Below are positions 1-4,398 of a stretch of 5,389 nt of DNA, piece after piece (positions within the stretch are counted from its first letter, which is position 1; every line of letters begins with the position of its first letter). Source of the DNA: Candidatus Apopatosoma intestinale. GTDB lineage: Bacteria; Bacillota; Clostridia; Oscillospirales; CAG-272. Location of the stretch: positions 1 through 5,389 of the forward strand of contig JAGHUY010000042.1 in the NCBI GenBank assembly GCA_018064545.1, read 5' to 3'. Made by a program: the position numbers and the translations under genes. The notes under the pieces are model-generated. The model was not told where the DNA came from. It saw only the letters and a program-made list of their open reading frames with translations, and ran no database searches.

Positions 1-82
1 CGCGACCTACGCCGAGGCGACAAAACCCGAGAACGCGCAGGGGATGCTCGTCTCCTACGACGGGATGGACCTCGTGATTTGA
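1..82 (+). CDS. C-terminal end of a protein cut by the left window edge (possibly thiamine pyrophosphokinase)
   Basis: An open frame with codons starting at base 2 runs 26 codons to a TGA at 80-82. The visible tail ends in residues GMLVSYDGMDLVI. Thiamine pyrophosphokinases (ThiN, which make thiamine diphosphate from thiamine and ATP) often end in a beta strand of the type VSxxxGxLLVI. In many Firmicutes thiN lies next to rpmB. Both points fit, but 26 residues are too few for a firm name, so the product is a guess. GC-rich codon use matches the other genes here and supports real coding sequence. No terminator is evident after the stop; the AT-rich promoter of rpmB begins at once. Confidence 0.55.
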   Translation, partial: ATYAEATKPENAQGMLVSYDGMDLVI

Positions 83-112
83 CAAATTTTTTGCAAAAAA
101 AGAAAATTGCTC

Positions 113-141
113 TTGATTTTTCCGAAAACGTGTGATATAAT
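113..141 (+). promoter_or_regulatory. Strong housekeeping (sigma-A type) promoter of rpmB
   Basis: A -35 box TTGATT (113-118) is followed by a 17-base spacer and a perfect -10 box TATAAT (136-141). The -10 is preceded by TG at 133-134, giving an extended -10. A-rich tracts at 95-106, just upstream of the -35, resemble an UP element that binds the RNA polymerase alpha subunit. This is what one expects for a highly expressed ribosomal protein gene. Transcription should begin near base 148, leaving a leader of about 75 bases before rpmB. Confidence 0.88.
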
Positions 142-163
142 GCTCCTTGCTATATTGGATTTA

Positions 164-190
164 CGGAAAAGCGAGGGTCTCGTTTTTCCG
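164..190 (+). promoter_or_regulatory. 12-bp hairpin in the rpmB leader RNA
   Basis: Bases 164-175 pair with 179-190 over 12 consecutive positions, one of them a G-U wobble (171 with 183), closing a 3-base loop GGT. The hairpin lies wholly inside the predicted leader, between promoter and SD site. Its 3' arm contains five T residues (183-187) right after the inner CTCG, so the short inner stem followed by T's resembles a weak attenuator. Whether it regulates, protects the message or terminates is not visible. It matches no ribosomal-protein leader class that I recognise. Confidence 0.6.
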
Positions 191-224
191 ATGGAGTAGA
201 ATTTGAACCGGGAGGTGTAAGGAT

Positions 225-410
225 ATGGCAAAATGCGCATACTGCGGTAAGGGCGTTACGTTCGGTAACAACGTTTCCCACTCGAACCGTAAAACAAGCA
301 GAGCTTGGAAGCCGAATATCAGAAAAGTTAAGATCGTAGAAAACGGCACTCATAAGACCGTTGCGATTTGCTCTCGTTGCCTTCGCGCAAACAAGGTAGA
401 AAGAGCATAA
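225..410 (+). CDS. rpmB: Large ribosomal subunit protein bL28, zinc-binding (four-cysteine) form
   Basis: This 61-residue protein is bL28, a small basic protein of the 50S ribosomal subunit. It has the usual length and the typical features: an N-terminal CxxC at Cys4/Cys7, the segment GNNVSHSNRKTSRAWKPNI at residues 14-32, and a second CxxC at Cys49/Cys52. The four cysteines form a zinc ribbon, which marks the C+ type; many bacteria also carry a C- paralog without cysteines, normally repressed by Zur when zinc is plentiful. No Zur-like operator is evident here, so this is probably the constitutive copy. The SD GGAGGT (211-216) lies 8 bases before the ATG. Codon use is less GC-rich than in the neighbours (more AAA, GTA, CGT and AGA), as expected for a highly expressed gene. 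It has its own promoter and terminator. Confidence 0.97.
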   Translation: MAKCAYCGKGVTFGNNVSHSNRKTSRAWKPNIRKVKIVENGTHKTVAICSRCLRANKVERA

Positions 411-442
411 CACACTTACCCTTTTTGGGATTTGGTGATGAC

Positions 443-466
443 CCCCTCTCCGCGGAGAGGGGTTTT
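443..466 (+). terminator. Rho-independent terminator of rpmB
   Basis: Bases 443-462 are a perfect 20-base palindrome. It folds as an 8-bp stem CCCCTCTC/GAGAGGGG around a CGCG loop and is followed by TTTT at 463-466 and further T's at 469-471. It lies 32 bases after the rpmB stop and should end most transcripts there. The T-run is short, so some read-through into the esterase gene is possible. Confidence 0.85.
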
Positions 467-489
467 GCTTTCAAGCAGGGGGTTTTTCT

Positions 490-1296
490 ATGGAATCAAA
501 AGTTTATACACTCCGTGAAGACGACGCGGAGATCACGCTGACATCCTATATCGCGTCCGCGACAGAGGAGCTGTCTTTCAATCAGAAACGCAAAGCCATT
601 CTTGTCATTCCCGGCGGCGCATACTGGATGGTATCCGACCGGGAGGGCGAACCGATTGCGTATTCGTTCCTCAATGCCGGTTTCAATGCTTTTGTCTTAA
701 AATATACGGTCAGAGGCAAACGCCGCTTCCCTGCTCAGCTCTTGGAGGTCTCCATGGCGATGAAACTGATCCATGAGCACGCCGAGGAGTTCCATATCGA
801 TCCCGACTATATCTTTACGATCGGGTTTTCTGCCGGCGGGCATCTGTGCGCGTCGCACGGTACCATGTGGAATCGGGATTTCATCTTTGAGTCCGTCGAT
901 ATGCCGAGAGAGTGGAACCGTCCGCGCGGCATGATTCTCGGCTATCCCGTCATCACGTCCGGTGAGAAAGCCCATCGCGGCTCGATCGACAATCTGCTCG
1001 GCGAAAAGAAAGAAGACCCCGAGGCACTCGAAACCGTTTCGCTGGAAAAGCAGGTAACGGAGGACACGCCTCCGACGTTCCTGCTCCACGCCCGCAACGA
1101 CACCTGTGTGCCCGTCGAGAATACGCTTCTCTTTGCCACGGCACTCGCCGCGCATAAGATTCCTTTTGAGATGCACGTCTATCCCGTAGGCGGCCACGGT
1201 TTTTCTCTCGCTTCGCCGCTCGTTGGCGTAGAAAAAGCCTATCCGTCCCTGCCCGGCTGGATCGATCTGGCCATCCAGTGGGCAAAAACCGTTTAA
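490..1296 (+). CDS. Alpha/beta hydrolase, esterase/lipase (acetyl-esterase-like)
   Basis: This 268-residue protein has a complete alpha/beta-hydrolase catalytic plan. An oxyanion-hole segment PGGAY at 41-45 follows the strand AILVI, the nucleophile elbow GFSAGG at 112-117 carries Ser114, the likely acid is Asp204 in ARNDTCVPV, and His236 sits in GGHGF. The layout fits the Aes/BD-FAE group of small cytoplasmic carboxylesterases, which remove acetyl or other acyl groups from sugars and oligosaccharides; the real substrate cannot be read from the sequence. No signal peptide or membrane segment is present, so it acts inside the cell. The ATG has a G-rich SD (AGGGGG, 477-482) 7 bases upstream. No separate promoter is evident in the 79 bases after rpmB. 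The YesL-type gene follows after 34 bases, and the pair probably forms one unit. Confidence 0.92.
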   Translation: MESKVYTLREDDAEITLTSYIASATEELSFNQKRKAILVIPGGAYWMVSDREGEPIAYSFLNAGFNAFVLKYTVRGKRRFPAQLLEVSMAMKLIHEHAEEFHIDPDYIFTIGFSAGGHLCASHGTMWNRDFIFESVDMPREWNRPRGMILGYPVITSGEKAHRGSIDNLLGEKKEDPEALETVSLEKQVTEDTPPTFLLHARNDTCVPVENTLLFATALAAHKIPFEMHVYPVGGHGFSLASPLVGVEKAYPSLPGWIDLAIQWAKTV

Positions 1297-1314
1297 AAGT
1301 TTGGTCATGACCGG

Positions 1315-1323
1315 AAAGGAGGG
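1315..1323 (+). promoter_or_regulatory. Strong SD site that sets the YesL-type start at TTG 1331
   Basis: AAAGGAGGG at 1315-1323 is the best SD in the window and ends 7 bases before the in-frame TTG at 1331. The alternative in-frame starts TTG 1301 and ATG 1307 lie upstream of this site and have no good SD of their own. Translation from TTG 1331 is therefore the more likely choice. Confidence 0.75.
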
Positions 1324-1330
1324 TCTCCCG

Positions 1331-2323
1331 TTGGAAGAAAAGAAAAAAAGACGCTCCCTGTTTTTCCGCCGCTATGAGAAAGACGGCAAGGGTGTCAAAA
1401 AAGAAGACGTCATCACGGATTATACGCTCGGGAACTTTTTCAAGCTGTACGTCCGTCGCTTTTCCAAATTAGTCTATGTCAATTTTCTGTACGTATTCGG
1501 AAATTTCCCGCTACTCTTCTTCATTCTCGGCATCAGCGGCAATTTTTCGAATGCGTCCGTCGCCCCGGTCTCGCCGCTCTATCCGATCGCCTACGGGCTG
1601 TATCGGGCGACCGGTAACAGCGCCGCCACTGCCCCCCTGTTCGGCCTGTTCGGCAACATGGAGCCGGTGTTCAGCCACACCACGCCCGCCTGTTACGTTC
1701 TGTTCGGCATCTCCGCGCTCTTCATCATCACGTTCGGGCTGGTCAATACCGGATGCGCCTATCTGATCAAATGTATGATCAAAGGCGACCCGATCTTTCT
1801 GTTTGAAGACTTTTTCCATGCAATCAAACAGAACTGGAAACAGGCCGTGCCACTTGGCATTCTCGACCTTGTCTTCTGCGGGGCCGGCGCCTATGCCCTG
1901 TCGTTCTATCAGAGCAATTATAATACCTATTATATCTTGTTCTTCTGCACCGTCGCCGCGTTTATCGTCTATACGTTCATGCGGTTCTATCTGTATAACA
2001 TCCTCGTCACGTTCAAGGTGTCGTTCCGCCAACTGATCAAAAACTCGTTCATTCTCTCCATTCTGGCGATCGGCAAGAATTTCGGTGCGCTTCTCGGCAT
2101 TCTCCTGTTCACGGGCGTTTCGTTTCTCTTGTTCTCCGTGTTCATGCCGTTCGGCGTGATCATCCTCGCCATGCTCTATTTTGCCACGGTGTCGTTCATC
2201 GCGACCTACGCCGCCTATCCGAAGATCAAAAAATATATGATCGACCCGTATTATCCGGCGGAGAAGCCGGACGAGCCCGAAGAACCGGAAGAAGATGAAC
2301 CCGTTTTTCGCGACCATGGTTAA
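1331..2323 (+). CDS. YesL/DUF624-family integral membrane protein
   Basis: Starting at TTG 1331 the protein has 330 residues; an upstream start at 1301 or 1307 would add 8-10 residues. A lysine/arginine-rich N-terminus (3-24) leads into about six hydrophobic segments near residues 47-69, 121-145, 172-192, 200-220, 250-270 and 273-293. The segment GNFFKLYVRRFSKLVYVNFL (34-53) and the DFFHAIKQNWKQA motif (160-172), followed by a membrane helix, are characteristic of the YesL/DUF624 family. YesL lies in the rhamnogalacturonan-use gene cluster of Bacillus subtilis; the molecular function of the family is unknown, with a role in carbohydrate uptake often assumed from context. Here it follows an esterase, which weakly supports a link to acylated sugars. 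The loop at 70-120 between the first two helices is long. The tail (311-324) is acidic and rich in proline and glutamate. A terminator starts 5 bases after the stop. Confidence 0.85.
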   Translation: MEEKKKRRSLFFRRYEKDGKGVKKEDVITDYTLGNFFKLYVRRFSKLVYVNFLYVFGNFPLLFFILGISGNFSNASVAPVSPLYPIAYGLYRATGNSAATAPLFGLFGNMEPVFSHTTPACYVLFGISALFIITFGLVNTGCAYLIKCMIKGDPIFLFEDFFHAIKQNWKQAVPLGILDLVFCGAGAYALSFYQSNYNTYYILFFCTVAAFIVYTFMRFYLYNILVTFKVSFRQLIKNSFILSILAIGKNFGALLGILLFTGVSFLLFSVFMPFGVIILAMLYFATVSFIATYAAYPKIKKYMIDPYYPAEKPDEPEEPEEDEPVFRDHG

Positions 2324-2327
2324 AACG

Positions 2328-2369
2328 TCCCCCTTTCGCTCACAATAGAGCAAAAAGGGGGATTTTTTT
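2328..2369 (+). terminator. Rho-independent terminator after the YesL-type gene, overlapping the gpr SD
   Basis: The 5' arm TCCCCCTTT (2328-2336) pairs with AAAGGGGGA (2354-2362). The inner stem GCTC/GAGC (2338-2341 with 2348-2351) closes a 6-base loop, with a small internal mismatch between the two stems. Seven T's (2363-2369) follow directly. The hairpin is strong and the T-run is ideal. The ATG of gpr begins at the very next base, so the 3' arm is also the only SD-like sequence for gpr. Confidence 0.88.
2352..2362 (+). promoter_or_regulatory. SD-like sequence of gpr inside the terminator stem
   Basis: The purine run AAAAAGGGGGA ends 7 bases before the gpr ATG at 2370, a good spacing. It is at the same time the 3' arm of the preceding terminator. 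In RNA that starts upstream of 2328 the site would be paired and poorly accessible. It should be free in RNA that starts inside the hairpin. Confidence 0.6.
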
Positions 2370-3284
2370 ATGTCAACGTTTCGCACCGACCTCGCGTCCG
2401 AACTCCGGACGCACGCCATGCGCATCTACACAGAACAGCATCGGGGAGAGCCCGACGGCGTGATCTGCCGGGAGAAAGAACTGGAAAACGGCATCACGGA
2501 AAGCCGCATCGAGATCGTCAATAAAGAGGGGGAACAGGCCATCGGCAAGCCGATGGGAACGTATCTGACCCTGTTTTTCCCGCCTGCCCCGTCGCTCGAC
2601 TATGAGACGTTCGGAACGCTCACCCGACTGCTGTCGGAACGCATCAAAAGTCTATGCGGGGAGATGGTTCAAAAAACCGACCGCGTTCTGTTTTGCGGGC
2701 TCGGCAATCGGGAGATCACGCCGGACGCGCTGGGGCCGATGGCGGCCGATCGGGTGCTGGCTACCCACCATCTGCTCGTTTCCGACCCGGAGACGTTTTC
2801 TGCCGTCGGCTTTTCGGACGTGGCGGTCTTTGCGCCCGGCGTCATGGCGCAGACCGGCATGGAAGCACTCGATCTGATCGCCGCCGCCGCCGAAAAACTC
2901 CGTCCCGATCTGATCATCGCCGTTGACGCGCTCTGCGCGCGCGACCCGGAGCGGCTCTCCCGCACCGTACAGCTCAGCACCACCGGCATTGCGCCGGGAT
3001 CGGGCATCGGCAATCTGCGCGGGGCGTTAAACAAGGACACACTCGGCACTCCCGTCCTCGGTCTCGGCATTCCGACCGTCATCGAGGGAGCCACGATGGT
3101 GCGGGACGCCATGGCAGACCGGCCGGAAGAAGAACAGCAAAAAGCCGCCGAAAAACTCGCGGGGCTCTTCGTCGCGCCCAAAGACGCCGACCTTTCGATC
3201 CGGCTTCTCTCGTCGGTCGTGGGCGACGCCGTCAACACCGCCTTTCAGGACGGACTTTCCGCCGAGGAAATGGCGATGATGTAG
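2370..3284 (+). CDS. gpr: Germination protease GPR (spore small acid-soluble protein protease)
   Basis: GPR is the atypical aspartic protease (MEROPS family A25) that starts degradation of the DNA-protecting small acid-soluble proteins (SASP) when a spore germinates. It is made in the forespore as an inactive zymogen. This 304-residue protein shows the family landmarks: RTDLASE at 5-11, the GKPMGTYLT segment at 59-67, GLGNREITPDALGP at 110-123 and IIAVDALCARDPERL at 182-196, then GIAPGSGIGN and LGTPVLGLGIPTV. Asp119 and Asp186 match the two catalytic aspartates known in the Bacillus enzyme. RTDLASE resembles the SASP cleavage site, so self-cleavage after Asp7 would remove only 7 residues, against about 15 in Bacillus. 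The C-terminal part is also shorter than in Bacillus GPR (about 370 residues). The SpoIIP-family gene follows, the same order as gpr-spoIIP in Bacillus. No convincing forespore promoter was found. Confidence 0.97.
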   Translation: MSTFRTDLASELRTHAMRIYTEQHRGEPDGVICREKELENGITESRIEIVNKEGEQAIGKPMGTYLTLFFPPAPSLDYETFGTLTRLLSERIKSLCGEMVQKTDRVLFCGLGNREITPDALGPMAADRVLATHHLLVSDPETFSAVGFSDVAVFAPGVMAQTGMEALDLIAAAAEKLRPDLIIAVDALCARDPERLSRTVQLSTTGIAPGSGIGNLRGALNKDTLGTPVLGLGIPTVIEGATMVRDAMADRPEEEQQKAAEKLAGLFVAPKDADLSIRLLSSVVGDAVNTAFQDGLSAEEMAMM

Positions 3285-3290
3285 CATAAC

Positions 3291-3328
3291 GGAGAATCCG
3301 CCCCCGTAAACCGGGTTCGGATTCTTCC
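3291..3328 (+). terminator. Hairpin after gpr, possible weak terminator
   Basis: GGAGAATCCG (3291-3300) pairs with CGGATTCTTCC (3318-3328) as a 10-bp stem with one bulged T. An inner CCCG/CGGG stem (3303-3306 with 3312-3315) continues the structure. It starts 6 bases after the gpr stop. No clean T-run follows, so termination may be partial; the hairpin could instead stabilise the message end and allow some read-through into the SpoIIP-family gene. Confidence 0.5.
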
Positions 3329-3338
3329 TGTTAGGCTG

Positions 3339-3366
3339 GCATATTCCCGCTTTCTTTTCATAAATA
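3339..3366 (+). promoter_or_regulatory. Candidate sigma-E-type (mother-cell) promoter of the SpoIIP-family gene
   Basis: GCATATT at 3339-3345 matches the Bacillus sigma-E -35 pattern KMATATT at all positions. After a 13-base spacer comes CATAAATA (3359-3366), compared with the -10 pattern CATACAnT: six of seven defined positions would need to match for a perfect box, and here the C and the final T differ. The usual spacing is 13-15 bases. The start of transcription would lie near 3373, just before the SD. Mother-cell expression would fit a SpoIIP-family protein, but the assignment rests on pattern matching only. Confidence 0.5.
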
Positions 3367-3375
3367 TAAGGAATG

Positions 3376-3383
3376 AAAGAGGG
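3376..3383 (+). promoter_or_regulatory. SD site that sets the SpoIIP-family start at ATG 3392
   Basis: AAAGAGGG ends 8 bases before the ATG at 3392. The in-frame GTG at 3383, nine bases upstream, would overlap this site and has only a distant AAGG as an alternative. The ATG is therefore preferred. Confidence 0.65.
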
Positions 3384-3391
3384 TGAGAACC

Positions 3392-4360
3392 ATGTGGGAA
3401 CCGACCGAGGAGGTCAGAGGGCCGTATATCAAAGAGCGTAAGCGGCGCGGCAAATCGTTTTTCCGCGTCGTGTTTCTGCTGTTTCTTGTCGCCGCGCTCA
3501 CCGCGCTCGTCCTGCTTTTTCGGAATCCGGGAAAGAAACTCGCGTGGCTGTCGCTTCTCCTGCGAAAAGAGCCGACCGCCACGCAGGACACAAAGGCATC
3601 GGCAGATTCCCATACAGAAACGACCGAAAGCACCGAAACAGAATCGCCCCCGCCCGAACTTTCCGTGCGGCGCGTGGACTATTCGGCAAAAGCCCTCGGC
3701 GTCCGGTACGAAAACCGCACGTCCTATGAGATCGACAACGCCTATTTCGTCTCGTCGGCCTCCTTTGCGCCGGGCGGGGTGTTGGTGTTCGCCACACGGG
3801 GATACGAGGCGTATGCCGAAAGCGGCGACGGCATTGCCGGCGAGGAAAACGTGGCGTCTCTTGCCGAAACCTTGGCGGATGCTCTGCGAAAAGAGGGCGT
3901 GAACGCCGTCTTTCTTCCCGTCTCGGAAAACGGGGTGTTCACCTATGAGAACTCCTGCCGGATGGTGTCCGAATACCTCGCCGGACACAGCGAGATCGCC
4001 TATGTGATCGACCTGTCGCGGGAGGTACTGTCGGACGAGGGCGACTATCTCTGCCCCGTCACGGTAAAAGACGGACAGACGCTCGCGCAGTTCCGGTTTG
4101 CCGTCGGCACCGACGAGGGCGGCGGTGTCCACCCAGACTGGCGTGCCCGGCTCTCCGACGCCGACACACTGTACTCGCTGTGTAACGGCTATTGCGACAC
4201 GCTTCTGATGCCGACGCTCATCAGCACCGCCCGCTTAAACCAACACCTGCCCTGCCGGGCGTTCACGCTGAAAGTCGGCGCGTTCGGCAACCGCTACGCG
4301 GAAGCCGAGGCAACCGTCCGGCTGTTTGCCCGCCTCTTCGCCGCAGTCATCACAACATAA
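3392..4360 (+). CDS. SpoIIP-family sporulation protein with degenerate active site (predicted pseudoenzyme)
   Basis: SpoIIP is the amidase/endopeptidase of the SpoIID-SpoIIM-SpoIIP machine that thins septal peptidoglycan and drives engulfment of the forespore. This 322-residue protein has a basic cytoplasmic start, one membrane helix near residues 24-43, a Thr/Glu/Ser-rich linker (about 60-90) and an extracytoplasmic domain (about 93-320). The domain follows SpoIIP throughout: VFATRGYEAY at 132-141 (family IYHTHxxESY), NVASLAETLADALRKEGV (153-170), a Tyr-Glu-Asn-Ser segment at 185-188, YVIDLSREVL (204-213; family DLHRDSL), FAVG (236-239), LNQHL (282-286; family YNQxLS) and LKVG (293-296; family LEVG). 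Thus both histidines of HTH (Ala134, Arg136), the histidine of LHRD (Ser209) and the glutamate of LEVG (Lys294) are missing, while Glu139 remains. The frame is intact, so this is probably a non-catalytic member. Position after gpr supports the family call. Family assignment is from recalled motifs, without a database search. Confidence 0.83.
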   Translation: MWEPTEEVRGPYIKERKRRGKSFFRVVFLLFLVAALTALVLLFRNPGKKLAWLSLLLRKEPTATQDTKASADSHTETTESTETESPPPELSVRRVDYSAKALGVRYENRTSYEIDNAYFVSSASFAPGGVLVFATRGYEAYAESGDGIAGEENVASLAETLADALRKEGVNAVFLPVSENGVFTYENSCRMVSEYLAGHSEIAYVIDLSREVLSDEGDYLCPVTVKDGQTLAQFRFAVGTDEGGGVHPDWRARLSDADTLYSLCNGYCDTLLMPTLISTARLNQHLPCRAFTLKVGAFGNRYAEAEATVRLFARLFAAVITT

Positions 4361-4362
4361 CA

Positions 4363-4398
4363 TCAGCCCCAGCCGATTCGGCTGGGGCTGAGTTTTTT
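4363..4398 (+). terminator. Strong rho-independent terminator of the SpoIIP-family gene
   Basis: A perfect stem of 13 bp (4363-4375 with 4379-4391) closes a 3-base loop ATT and is followed after one G by six T's (4393-4398). It starts 3 bases after the stop codon. The convergent methyltransferase gene ends inside the T-run (its TAA is at 4397-4399), so its RNA will also contain this hairpin. In that direction the following bases are only moderately T-rich, so bidirectional action is possible but weaker. Confidence 0.93.

Noticed and set aside
87..100. Palindrome of six T's, GC and six A's after the first gene, as a possible terminator.
   Set aside because: The stem would be almost only A-T pairs with no loop, too weak for termination. 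The A tract is better explained as an UP element of the rpmB promoter.
697..1308. Minus-strand open frame opposite the esterase.
   Set aside because: It lacks family features, while the plus strand encodes a complete catalytic triad plan.
1318..1328. Short hairpin GGAG-GGT-CTCC over the SD of the YesL-type gene, sharing the 9-mer GAGGGTCTC with the rpmB leader hairpin (173-181).
   Set aside because: The stem is only 4 bp and the shared word is short. It is more likely a coincidence than a common regulatory element.
2293..2322. Possible forespore (sigma-G-like) promoter of gpr: AGATG, 17 bases, CATGGTTA.
   Set aside because: Spacing fits, but the -35 has a wrong first base and the -10 deviates at two positions. 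The boxes also lie mostly within the end of the YesL-type coding region, so chance is likely.
1511..2425. Long minus-strand open frame opposite the YesL-type gene.
   Set aside because: Its translation is rich in charged residues with no recognisable domain, and it spans a terminator and the start of gpr. It is a shadow of the plus-strand genes.
3245..4132. Long minus-strand open frame opposite the SpoIIP-family gene.
   Set aside because: It runs across the intergenic hairpin and into the end of gpr, has no recognisable motifs and no good start site. The plus-strand frame shows clear family similarity.
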